64,000 nucleotides of DNA from Rapana venosa (Eukaryota; Mollusca; Gastropoda; Neogastropoda; Muricidae): assembly GCA_028751875.1 (NCBI GenBank), contig CM054144.1, positions 24,914,705-24,978,704 of the forward strand, given 5' to 3'. The notes beneath the pieces were generated by a model. It ran no database searches, was not told the origin of the DNA, and saw only the letters and a program-made list of their open reading frames with translations. Made by a program: the position numbers and the translations under genes. Shown here piece by piece: positions 29,201 through 41,663 of the stretch. Each line of letters starts with the position of its first letter. The first letter of the stretch is position 1.

Positions 29201-32200
29201 TAACGCACACACACACACACGCAACCAACAAACTTACATCAAACACAAAATCCAGAGGAACAACTTTGACTGGTTGAAAGATGCTGTTGAAAATTTTGGG
29301 ACAGATATGTGAGGGGAAAATCTCAGGTAGGAAATAAGTGTGTTGTGAGGCTGGATTTGAAGGAATCAGTGAAGGCTTTGACGAAGTGAAAGAGGAGGTA
29401 CACCAGGTGACTGGACCAGAAACAGAGAAGGAGCGACGGCCAACAGTGGTTTGTTTGAATCTGGGTGTTCGAAAGCACAAAGTATCTGCGGTCTGATACG
29501 AAGGGAACGGGATGGAGTGTACAGGTGAAGACAGTTACAGAGATAAGAGGGTGCAGATTTGTGGAGACATTTGAAACAAGGGTATTGATTTTATACTGCA
29601 GTCTTTGTGAGACAGGCAACCAGTGAAGAGATCGCAGAAGAGGAGTGATGTGTTCAGATTTTTTCTTTCTTAGGACCAGTCGAGCTGCAGAGTTTTGTAT
29701 GCGTTGAAGAGAGTGGATAGATGATGCTGGTAGGCCAGCCAAAAGAGAATTACAGTAGTCTAAACGTGAAAGAATAAGAGATGTGACAAGCTTGGAAGTT
29801 GCATCAGTGGACAGATACTTGCGAATCGCGCTTACGCGCCGTAATTGAATAGTAGCAAGACTGGCAGGCTGGGTGATGAATTTTTTCATAGAGAGTGTGT
29901 TGTCAAGAACTATCTCTAAATACTTCACAGAGTTGGACAAAGGAATGACGTATTGCCAAATTCTATTGAAGTTTTTGTGATAGAGGAAAGTTTATGTTGG
30001 GTCCCTATGAGCATGGCTTCGGTTTTTATCGGCATTAAGTGTAACTTGTTCTGAGTCATCCAGTTTTGAATGTCTTGAAGGCAGTAGGACATATTTGTCA
30101 AGAGGGAAGGCAAGTTTTCAACAGTATCGCTGCACTGAAGTTGAGTATCATCGGCATAGAAATGATGATCAATAGGGTGGTTGTTTATTATATGTGAGAG
30201 TGGAGCAGTGTATAGAGTAAAGAGAACAGGGCCCAGGACTGATCCCTGCGAGACTCCACATTCCATTTTGACAGGTTTTGATTGAATTTTGTTTACAATA
30301 ACTTTCTGGAACCGGTCTGTGAGGTATGAAGTAAACCAGGTGAGGGCTGTGCCATTAATACCAAACGTATTTTGGAGGCGTAAAAGAAGAATTGAGTGAT
30401 CTATGGTATCAAAAGGCTGCAGATAAGTCAAGAAGAGTGAGGAGGGAGATTTTTCCTGCATCAGAAGCAAGTAGAAGTGTATCTAAAAGTATGGACTAGG
30501 GTGGTTTCGGTGCTGTGGTTGGGGCGATAGGCAGACTGGAAAAGTGGGAAGAAGATCATTGGAATGAAGGTGACTGTTGAGCTGTTTGAGAACAACTTTT
30601 TCTAGTACTTTAGAGATAAAGGGTAAGTTTGAGACAGGCCTATAATTCTTCAGAATGTTGGGATCGAGGTCGTGCTTTTTCAGTAGAGGTGTGACTATTG
30701 CTGTTTTAAGAGCTGATGGAAAATTTCCTGACTGAAGAGATGAGTTTTACTATTTTAGTGATAATAGGCACAAGTTGTGAAGGCATTGTGAGAAAACAGG
30801 AGCAGGTATGGGATCTAAGGTCGCATGATTTATAGTCATTTCCTTCAGAATTGTCATGATTTCTTTTTCACTTGTGGGATGGAAGGAAAAGAGAGGAGTG
30901 CAGTGAACTGGGGGTCAGGAGGCGCAGGCTGGAATTGAGTTTGATCAAGTCTGGAGCGTATGTTTCGAACTTTATCTGAAAAGAAGGCAGAAAATATGGA
31001 TTGGAAGTTCAGACAGGCTGTGGGTGTTAGGCAGAGGAGTTGTTTTTGCAGATCCAAGGAGATTTGAGGTGAGGGAAAAAAGAGATTTTATGGATGTAGC
31101 ACAGAGAATTTGGGAAGAGTAGTAGTCTGTCTTTGCTGAATGGATTAAAAGTTTGACTTTATTTATTTGTTTTCGGAAAAGCTGTTTGTTGATTTCGGTT
31201 TTTGACTTCCGCCACTGCCGTTCTAGTTGCCGGCGTTTGCGCTTCGCTATCAAGATGTCTTGGGTATACCATGGCGCACAGGTCTGTCAGGGAGGAGATG
31301 ATCAGTTAGGAGGTGCATAGCTCATCAAGCAGTTGGCGGAGAATAGTGTTATAGTGATCAGAGAGGTCAGTGTGGTCAGAGGTTTGTGAAAAACGTTCGG
31401 AAGCTTGGGAAGAGAAGGTATGAATGTCTAAGGCCTTAAGATTACGACGAGTAACATATTTCTTCTTTCTGACAGGTTTTGTGATGTTGAGATGGAAAAG
31501 AATGGCGGAATGATCAGAATGCAGTTCCTCGGTGACAGAAAACAGATGTGACAAGATTGAATGAAGCATTAGTAATCAGCCAGTCTAAAATATGACCAGA
31601 TCTGTGCGTTGCTTCGTTTACCAGTTGAGAGAGAGAATGGTTGGACAAGGAGAAAGAGAAGATGTTTGACATCTGGAGAAGACTGGTTGTCGAAATGGAA
31701 GTTGAAATCACCAAGAATTATAAGTTTAGTGGGAGAGGAGCTGTAGTGGTCGAGGAGTGACTGGAATTCTTGGTGAAAAAGAGAAGATGTTAGGTTGTTT
31801 TTACGGCTGGGAGGTGGACGGTAAGGCAGCAGATAGTAATAGAGTGGCCAGGTAGGTCGAGATTGATTTCGCAAACTTCAAAAGATTCATGTGAGAATTG
31901 AAGGTTGTGACTGAAAGAAAGAGATGGTTCCAATATGTCTTTGAAAATGATGGCAATCCCACCTCCTCGAGAGAGTCGGGGGAAAGAAATGGTTTTATAT
32001 CCAGGAGGAGTCAGCTGTTTATTTTTGGCTCATGGCCATGTGGTTTAAGCCAAGTTTCGGTGAGGAAGGTTAAGTCAATGTTTTTTTCAGAGATGAAATC
32101 AGATATGTAATCGGCTTTTCCATTTGGACAGACAGACTGCACATTGAACAACAAACTTGAAGGAGATCTGAAGGAGGTGGAGAGGTTGAAGATGAAAGTT

Positions 32201-35200
32201 GGGGAGTTTGGAATAGCATCAGAGGAAGAGGACGAAGGCGATGGTGGAGATGCCGCTAGCGGAAGAACAGACAAGAGTTTGGATGGTGAATCAGGAGTAG
32301 AAGATGGTGAAAGAACTGTGCTGATCAGGGGATTCGGTTTTTGAAACACATCAGGATATACATCATAATCATCAGAACAAAAAACATTATCAGAGTTACA
32401 AACAACAGAACAATCAAAAGCTGAAGGGGCGGGTGGACGGCAGCATGGGGAAGAAGCGTTGTCAGGGGTGACAGAAGTGACGTCAGAGGTGAGGGGGAAG
32501 GAGAGGGAAGCCCACCACTGGCGATGACGTCGGCCTGCCCGTGTTCCCCGTCTGGTTTTGCGGCGATTAATGCCTAAGTGTGTTAAAAGCTGCTTAATAG
32601 CAGGAGCAAGCGTGTACTGTTTTTGACAATTCTCAGGTGCGAGCATAAGCTCTAATGTCCGCGACTCTCCACTGCCATGGTAGCAGAACAACACACACTA
32701 GACTTGATGATGGGGTGGTGTCAGTTCGTGAATCACGTGCAATTTGTGAACGGCAGTAGGGTCAGATTAAAATGGGTCACGAAGACCAGCGCAGTCAGGT
32801 AAACACAATTCATAAGTCGAATCGAAATTTTGAACAATTCAAACAAAGATGAAAATTATACATCGAAATATCTCAAAAAGTAGATAATAACAAAGAAAAA
32901 TGTTCTGACCAAATAACTCAGGGTGAAAACACGAACAAGAAGATGTAAAAATTTCTTGAAAGGAACCAGAAAAAACACACACATCCAGCATTCAAACACA
33001 GAGCTACACACAGTGCTGCCGACAGGCGCAAAGGCAGATCACTCATATACAGTTCAAAACAAACAAAGTCATTTTTCATCCAGACAACAATACATCATTT
33101 CCATTTTATAGGCGTACAAGACTACTAGCTACACAAAGTACAAAAAGAATCAATCATCATTTTCGTTGTCAAGACAAGATTTATAGATTACATACATAAT
33201 TTTACTAAAATTTTGAAATGGTATTCAACTTTCTGCTAAGTTTATGTACTGGAACCATTTTTTCTGAAAATTAGTAAACTGCATTTGTTTGCTATGCTCC
33301 AGCTTTTCCATTCCATATTTATAGTTTAGTTCATTCAGAAAATTACCAACATTAGGTTTTGTTTTACCAATCCAACATTTATAAACATAGAACTTTGCAA
33401 ACAGTATTATTAAGTTGAACACTTCATCAGTTGTAATTGCATCAGTGCCAAAAAGCACTATTTCCACATTAAGGTCCAGTCTCTCGCAATGAGAACAGCT
33501 GTGTTTTATAGTCACTTCAAGTTCTTTCCAGAAATTCTGTACATACTGACACTCCCATAAGCTATGGTTTATCGTGTCCTTTTCCTTGCCACAAAAATTG
33601 CAGTTGTCATTATCTGTAACTTTCAATTTCTTTAATATTTTGTTTGTGACTAATATTCTTTAACAAATCTTTATTTGAAACCATTTCAATTTAATTTCTT
33701 TAATTTTATTTGTCAGTTTTAATACTCCATGCCAGTCTATTGGAACGTCAAGCTGTCTTTCCCAATTCACGAAAGATTTAATGTCAAGAATTCTTAGTCT
33801 TTAGTCTACTTTTCTGTCTTTTGACACTTCTACTCCATACTTTACAGCAGTAGCCAGTGTTTCCTTAGTCATAAGTATATTTTTCATTTTCTGTCTTTTG
33901 GCACTTTTACTCCCTACATCACAGCAGTAGCCAGCATGTCCTTACTTTTCCTCTTCCATCTTTTGATGCTTCTATTCTATACATCACAGCAGTAACCAGC
34001 ATGTCCTTACTTTTCCTTCTCTGTCTTTTGACGCTTCTATTCTATACATCACAGCAGTAGCCAGCATGTCCTTACTTTTCCTCTTCCATCTTTTGATGCT
34101 TCTATTCTATACATCACAGCAGTAGCCAGCATGTCCTTACTTTTCCTTCTCTGTCTTTTGACGCTTCTATTCTATACATCACAGCAGTAGCCAGCATGTC
34201 CTTACTTTTCCTCTTCCATCTTTTGATGCTTCTATTCTATACATCACAGCAGTAACCAGCATGTCCTTACTTTTCCTTCTCTGTCTTTTGACGCTTCTAT
34301 TCTATACATCACAGCAGTAGCCAGCATGTCCTTACTTTTCCTCTTCCATCTTTTGACGCTTCTATTCTATACATCACAGCAGTAGCCAGCATGTCCTTAC
34401 TTTTCCTCTTCCATCTTTTGACGCTTCTATTCTATACATCACAGCAGTAGCCAGCATGTCCTTACTTTTCCTCTTCCATCTTTTGATGCTTCTATTCTAT
34501 ACATCACAGCAGTAGCCAGCATGTCCTTACTTTTCCTCTTCCATCTTTTGATGCTTCTATTCTATACATCACAGCAGTAGCCAGCATGTCCTTACTTTTC
34601 CTCTTCCATCTTTTGATGCTTCTATTCTATACATCACAGCAGTAGCCAGCATGTCCTTACTTTTCTTTTTCTGTCTTTTGATGCTTCTATTCTATACTTC
34701 ACAGCAGTAGCCAGCATGTCCTTACTTTTCTTTTTCTGTCTTTTGATGCTTCTATTCTATACTTCACAGCAGTAGCCAGCATGTCCTTATCCTCCTTTAG
34801 TCTACTTTTCCATTTCTTTCTTTTGATGCTTCTACTCCATACTTCACAGCAGTAACCAGCATGACCTTACTTTTCCCTTTCTGTCTTTTGACGCTTCTAT
34901 TCTATATTTCACAGCAGTAGCCAGCATGTCCTTATCCTCCTTTAGTCTACTTTTCCATTTCTTTCTTTTGATGCTTCTACTCCATACTTCACAGCAGTAG
35001 CCAGCATGTCTTTATCCTTTAGTGTACTTTTCTTTTCTGTCTTTCGGCGTTTCTACTCCATACTTCACAGCAGTAACCAACATGTCCCTTATCCTTTAGT
35101 CTACTTTTCCTTTTCTATTTTTGGACACTTCTACTCCATACTTCTTAGCAGTAGCCAACATGTCCTTTAGATTCAGCGCTATATAAATTCCATACATTAT

Positions 35201-38200
35201 TTATTATTTTATTTAGTCTAGTTTTCTTTTTTTTATTTCATTTTGTTAATTTACTCTTATTTTCAAGTTTTGGCACTATGAACTTTACCAAAACCAAATG
35301 ATATCTTTTCATTAGGGTTTTTAATTACAATATACCTGCCCTTTAGGCCTAACGGGGCCTAACTTTTCCGCCTCACTGCAGCAATGGGGTTGAACACCTG
35401 GATGGGTTTAGGTCTCCCCAAAGCAGAGGGGTGGACTGGAGCTTGGTTTGCATAGATTCTGGACGAAGGACCCCAAGGCGAGGAGGAGGAGGAGGAGGAG
35501 GGCCCCTCTCTCTCCGCGCTGTAGGCTGGCTTGGTGTGATTACCCACAATGCCCGGTCGTGTCAGGGTTGAGCCGGCAGGAACGTCCGAGTTTTGCGTGC
35601 CCCCCAAGTTCGCCTTGACCTCTCCTACGTCAGGGTCTCCAGGGGCAGTCTTGAAAATCTGCGAGGAACGGGGATGATGCTGGTTTCCATGATGTGTGTC
35701 ACACACTTTTATACTGATGTGTACTGTATTGTATTGTATTGTTAATGTATTTATTTTTCTTTCTTTATTTATTCTTTTATATCGAGGATAATGGAATAAG
35801 CACTTATGTGCTTTTTACATCCAGTCCCCGTGTGTATGCTGTTTTGTAAATTTTGTCATCTGTTCCCACCAGCACACAATGGCCTACTCTTTCGAAAAGC
35901 GGAACAGGATTTAACGTGTGCGCAAGATGTTCTGCATACGTTCGCACACAGGGCCTTGGTCTCATCCAAAGGACTTCGACATTCAGTTCGATTTTTTTGT
36001 CAAACTGGGAAGAAGGGGTGAGGCTGGGAATTGAACCCACAACCTAACGGTTGACTTGTTGACAGGCAAACGTCTTAACCATCCTGCCACCTTCCTTCCT
36101 TCCCACTGTAGTATAGTGTAGTGTAGTGTAGTGTAGTAGTGTATTGTATTGTAGTGTAGTGTAGTGTAGTGTAGTGTAGTGTAGTGTAGTGTAGTGTAGT
36201 GTAGTGAAGTGTAGTGAAGTGTAGTGTAGTGTAGTGTAGTGCAGTGCAGTGCAGTGCAGTGCAGTGCAGTGCAGTGCAGTGCAGTGCAGTGCAGTGCAGT
36301 GCAGTGCATAGTGTAGTGTAGTGTATTATACTTCATTAAGTCATAGCTGATTTCTCCACATGAAATTCCAACAACTCTCCCTGGAAGAAAAAGCATGTCG
36401 CTACAAGAGCAGCCCCACCCATTTTAACCCCCCCAAAAAATCTTATCTGCATGCGTGTTGGTTTACCTACGAGAATTACTTTTTTTCTACAGAATTTTGC
36501 CAGGGATGGACTCTCACATTGCTGTGGGTTCTTTTTTTATGTCCACTGAATGCACAATTACTGCGCCTGGCACCTCCAGTTATCATCTCATCCATAAGAC
36601 TAGCACGTCCACTCGAGGTTTATAGCAGATGAGAGAAAAGCTTGTGCACAAACAGGAATGTTTTTTCCCCTGTTCCTCAGCTAAAGCTCTGAGGTTCACC
36701 AACAGTGAGATTTTGTGTTGCTTCAAACCCACACTTCTCACTTTCCAGACAGGTGCGTTACCTCAAGACCCCTGATCCACTGTGCCATCACATTTGTACA
36801 AGTCTTCACACTCTTAACGGACAAGCTCTATGACACCACGAATGGGAATATTGGGAAAGACTGAATATTGAGACAGGCTGAATATTGAGACAGACACTAT
36901 TGAGACTGAATAATGAGCAAGGCTGGCTATTGAGACCAACTGAATGTTGAGACAGACTGAATATTGAGAAAGACTGAATATTGAGAAAAACTGAATATTG
37001 AGAAAGACTGAATACTGAGAAAGACTGAATATTGAGAAAGACAATACTTCTTCTTCCTTTTTTGTCATGTTTCTCCCGGGGGAGGTTTGACATTGATGAG
37101 CTTTCTCCATCTCTCTCTGTTTTGAGCTTCCTCCTTATTTATGCCCCTTTCTCTAAGATCATCTGCAATACAGGCAGCCTAGGTTTTGCTAGGTCTTCCC
37201 TTTGGTCTCTTTCCATCCACTACGAAGTTCATTGCTCTTTTTATGATGTGCTGGTCTGCTTTCCGTTGAACGTGCCCAAACCAGCGCAGTCTATTGGTAC
37301 TAGCTACAGACTTCAGATCATCAACTTTGCACATTCTCCATAGTTCTTCATTCGTGATCCTGTCTTCCCATTTGATCTTTGTCATGTAGCGTAGCATTCG
37401 GTTTTCACAAAAAAGACTGTGTGTAAAAGAAAGTGTGTAAAAGACTGAATACTGAGACAGACTGAACACTGAGACAGACTGAACACTGAGACAAACTGAA
37501 CACTGAGACAGACTGAACACTGAGACAGACTGAACACTGAGACAGAACACTGAGACAGACTGAACACTGAGACAGACTGAACACTGAGACAGACTGCACA
37601 CTGAGACAGACTGAACACTGAGACAGACTGCACACTGAGACAGACTGAAGACTGAGACAGACTGCACACTGAGACAGACTGAAGACAGACAGACTGAACA
37701 CTGAGACAGACTGAACACTGAGACAGACTGAACACTGAGACAGACTGAACACGGAGACAGACTGAACTTTGAGACAGACTGAACACTGAGACAGACTGAA
37801 CACTGAGACAGACGGTACATCTCAAGCAGCCACCCCCAGCGCAGTACCTCGTCGTAATTGTTGACCAGCAGCTCCACGATGATGTTGCAGAACTTGATGT
37901 CCATGATGGCCGCCATGGTCTCCTCCTCCGTGCGCATCAAGCAGGGCCCAAAGCACACGCCCAGGTTGGCCACCGTCATCTTGTTCTCCTCGCACTTTTC
38001 CGACACTCTGTAATCCACACACAGAGGAAGTTGAGGAGAAGGAATGAAGGGGATATTTTTTTAAAAGGGGGGTGGGGGCTGTTTTCATTCATTCTCAACT
38101 AGAGCTCCCAGTTTCACCAATGGTGAGAGTTTTGCGTATGCACCCCCTCCCCCTCCCCCACCTTTCAGGTAGCCATATTCTGACTTCGGGGACAGGACTA

Positions 38201-41200
38201 AAGTGAGGAGATGTGTTGGTGGAAGGTAGAGGTTTGTGTGTGTGTGCAAGTGTGTGTGTGCGCACATATGTGTGTGTGTGTGGGGTGGGGGTATGTATGT
38301 ATGACTCTGTGTGTGTGTGTGTGTGTGTGGGTGTGCGCGCGCAGGCACGCGTGCATGTTTGTGTGCGTGTTTGCATGCGTGCATGCCTGCGTGTGTAAAT
38401 GTGTGTGCATCAGAGTGCACATGTACGTACAATATATATGTGCATGATTATGAATAAACCATTAAACAAGTTTTTGTTTTTTGGCGGGTTCTCTTTTAGA
38501 AACAACTAAAACAGACACGTGACAAAACCTTTTCAAGTGGCCAATGAGCATGTCCAGCATGTCCAGGTTGGCCTTGGCCAGCAAGTGGCAGTACTTGTGA
38601 ACGTCCAGCTTCCGCAGCGTTTTGGACTCTTGCTCTGCAACATGGAAAACACCACCACCATTTATCAGCAATGCACGGAACAAGAGAATGTATCGGGTGG
38701 CAAATTTCAACATACCAATACCGAGTGAGAAGGAAGGTGGCAGGAGGGTCAAGACGTTCGTTCACCTGCCTAACAAGTAAACCGTGAGGTTGTGGGTTTG
38801 GTTCCCAGCCTTGACTGAAAGTCAGTCTTTCGAATGAGATTATAAATTGAGGCCCCGTGTGTGAATGCATGCATGCAGAATATCTTGTACACACATGAAA
38901 AACCCGTTCCACTTCTTGCAAAAGTATGCCATTTCGTGCTGGTGGGAACGGATGACAAATTTCAAAAACACATGCACACAGGTGTCATGCTTAGACACCA
39001 TCCCTCAACCACTAGACTGCCTTACCCCGGAAATTCTCCGGGGCTAAACGTGCACCCTATACGCCAACAACCCGGAAAATTTCCGGGGTGTCGAACCGAA
39101 GTAAACAAGCCTGCTTCCTTGACTACAGTTAAAGGGAAACAACTCCAAAATTAATGGAGGTCACTCTCCTGTTGCTTGGCAACATCAAGCTGCAAAAACC
39201 GTGGCAAAAACGATCGTTTTTTCGCTCTATTTTGTGTTTTTTATGCATGACTGCTTGGGAAGTTCTTGTTCAAAATTGCTGACACTTTTTGTTGAAGGCA
39301 TAAATAACTTTACACAGCTGTAAAAGTGGCAAATAAAACTCTAGATTTACCTAACATTGATGAAAACGATCGCGTATGATGCAGGAGATCGTGTATTTAA
39401 AAAAACAATGAATGAGATTTGGCCTCGACATATGTTTGACATTATTGAGATAGGGGGTACTCGAATGACAGTGGTGATGAAGAAATCGTATTTATGGTCG
39501 ATGTTTTACATTTTAAATATATTTTCGCAGTGAAATATCATGCTAACTAATTTGAGCTTGCCTCGAAGTAGTCTACGATATATATACTGTCATTGGGTAG
39601 ACTATCAGGAATATTCATGTAGTAGTTTCTGAGTAAGAGGGATATGAACATAGCAGTGGTACATAAGAATTTTATTCCCCGGCATATAGGGTGCACTTGC
39701 ACTGGGCAGTTAAGAGGTTAATTAAGTCGGAATGCAGCTACCTAAATGGGGAAGGGGGGGGGGAGGAAGGGGGGGCAGTCACATACATAAAAATCCCACC
39801 ACTGGTGAACCTTGGAGCTCTAGCCGAGAAACAACAACAAAACAAACAAAAAAAACAATACTGAGTTTCTCGCTTGCTATGTTATGCTATATGTCTAACA
39901 AAAGCTGACAGATACACAATAGCTACATCTGCCTGACAGCGCCTCAACTTCCTGGCAGTGACAGGACTATGATAAGTTTTACTTGTTGTCCTGTCAAGGT
40001 ATGAGTTTGTGACACTTTATCGAACAAATTCTGTTTAAACCAACTTACTGGCAGCTTTAATGAACTGGTCATGAAGCTTGAAGGTCATCAGAGGCTCTGG
40101 CAGGGATCTGAAGACATTAACAAAAACAGCTGTTTTAGTCCCTTTGTATCACACGCACATGCACGCACGAACGCAAACATGCACGTACTCACTCACACAT
40201 GCGTGCACTCATGCACACACACCCTACACCGAATTTGCATTTCAACAGGGACTAACAGATTACATACTTTGCATCTCTGACTCAGGTTACTTTGGAGTTT
40301 TGACAGAATCTGAACTCCCTGTAGGTTAAATGTAAATGTACCATTTCACATTAGTTTTCAAGCATAATGCATGTACACACACACACATATACATACACAT
40401 TCACATATGTCTGCAAACAGAGACACATACAATCTAACACAAGCAAATGCATATAAACACATACACACACGCATATAAACACACACACACACATTCTATA
40501 TACACTATACTCACATTCCTAAAGAAATTCTAGCGCAACTATATGCGCACGCACACACACACACATCCAGAAAACAAAGTGAAGTATCACGAACCTGAGG
40601 TAATTTTTGATGGCACTGGTGATTGTCTTTGTCTCCCACACAGTTGGGTCATCGTAATTGACTTTTTCCGCCTTCTTTGGATCTGTGAAGGAAAAACCAC
40701 GATGCCTTGATTCTTATCCAGCAACAAAAACAAAAAAAGACACCCCCCCCTCCCATAAAAATGTATAACCCAAACAAACAGATTAGAGGAACAAAGAAAC
40801 GTTTTTTTGTTGTTTTTTTAAAGATAAACAGATAACAACCATATCCATCAATACTGAGCTGTTAGCTTTTTATCAACAATTTTTGTTGCGGACTTATTAC
40901 AAAAACAGGCTCTAAAATCATACATGCACTGGATGCAGACAGAGTCAAAAGATTTGTGTTGTAGCAAATTAATGTTAAAACAACTCATCTCTGCAGATTT
41001 CACAGAGATGATTTTACCCATCTGCTGCCACAAAAACTTGAATTTAATACACATGTAGATGAGTGCATATTTTCTAACACACACACACAACATAAGAACA
41101 CTTTGTGTACACGTTAAAACCCATTCCACTTTTCGGAAGATTAGGCCATTGTGTGCCGGTGGGAATGGATGACAAAATTTACAAAACTGCATACATACAG

Positions 41201-41361
41201 GGACTGGATGTAGAAAAGCACATAAGTGCTTATTCCATTATCCTCAATATAAAAGAATAAAATGGGAAAAAATGGACGTACAAAAGCACATGAGAGCTTA
41301 TTTCATTATCCTTGAAATACAATTAAAAACTTTTTTTTTAAAGCACAAACACACACACACA

Positions 41362-41406
<45 letters not shown>

Positions 41407-41632
41407 TCTTTCTCTTTCTCTCTCTCTCTCAAATTATATAAAAAGCGGGCATGCAGAGAGAGAAGCGACCACTTACCTAATGCCAGTTTCAGAAGATTGG
41501 CAACTTTGGAATTGACTCCCACCACTCTGTACAGTCCCTGCTCCTGAAGACCTGCATCCAACATACGTTTGTGTGGTATACTTCTGTTTTCACTTACTTC
41601 TTCTGCCACCATGTACGTCTGTTACACTATAT

Positions 41633-41663
<31 letters not shown>

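Larger units (their letters stand above)
28036..35363 (-). other. Graf intron 20-21, filled by minisatellite and LINEs
   Basis: 7.3 kb, GT-AG. From its 3' splice site to within about 140 bp of its donor it consists of a 65-72 bp tandem array and retroelements inserted in it. Hardly any unique intron sequence remains. Confidence 0.9.
35659..37847 (-). other. Graf intron 19-20
   Basis: 2.2 kb, GT-AG. Contains a SINE, a pentamer array, another SINE, two 17-bp arrays and an RTE-like fragment. Confidence 0.88.
38008..38528 (-). other. Graf intron 18-19
   Basis: 521 bp, GT-AG; a SINE tail and a TG tract fill most of it. Confidence 0.88.
38635..40048 (-). other. Graf intron 17-18
   Basis: 1.4 kb, GT-AG; nearly all of it is one SINE split by a TTAA-type element. 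Confidence 0.88.
40683..41476 (-). other. Graf intron 15-16
   Basis: 794 bp, GT-AG; a SINE body, a second SINE 3' end and a CA/CT tract, otherwise AT-rich. Confidence 0.88.

Noticed and set aside
32144..32344. Acidic plus-strand ORF ([14 protein letters not shown])
   Set aside because: Antisense shadow of the Ser/Pro-rich start of the L2-like LINE ORF.
28036..35225. CRISPR-like array
   Set aside because: Direct repeats of 65-72 bp without unique spacers, in a eukaryotic intron; it is a minisatellite.
39009..39717. Vestigial transposase coding (acidic stretch NDSGDEE near 39.46 kb)
   Set aside because: Only a few codons resemble an acidic piggyBac N-terminus and the frame is not open; not enough to call coding.
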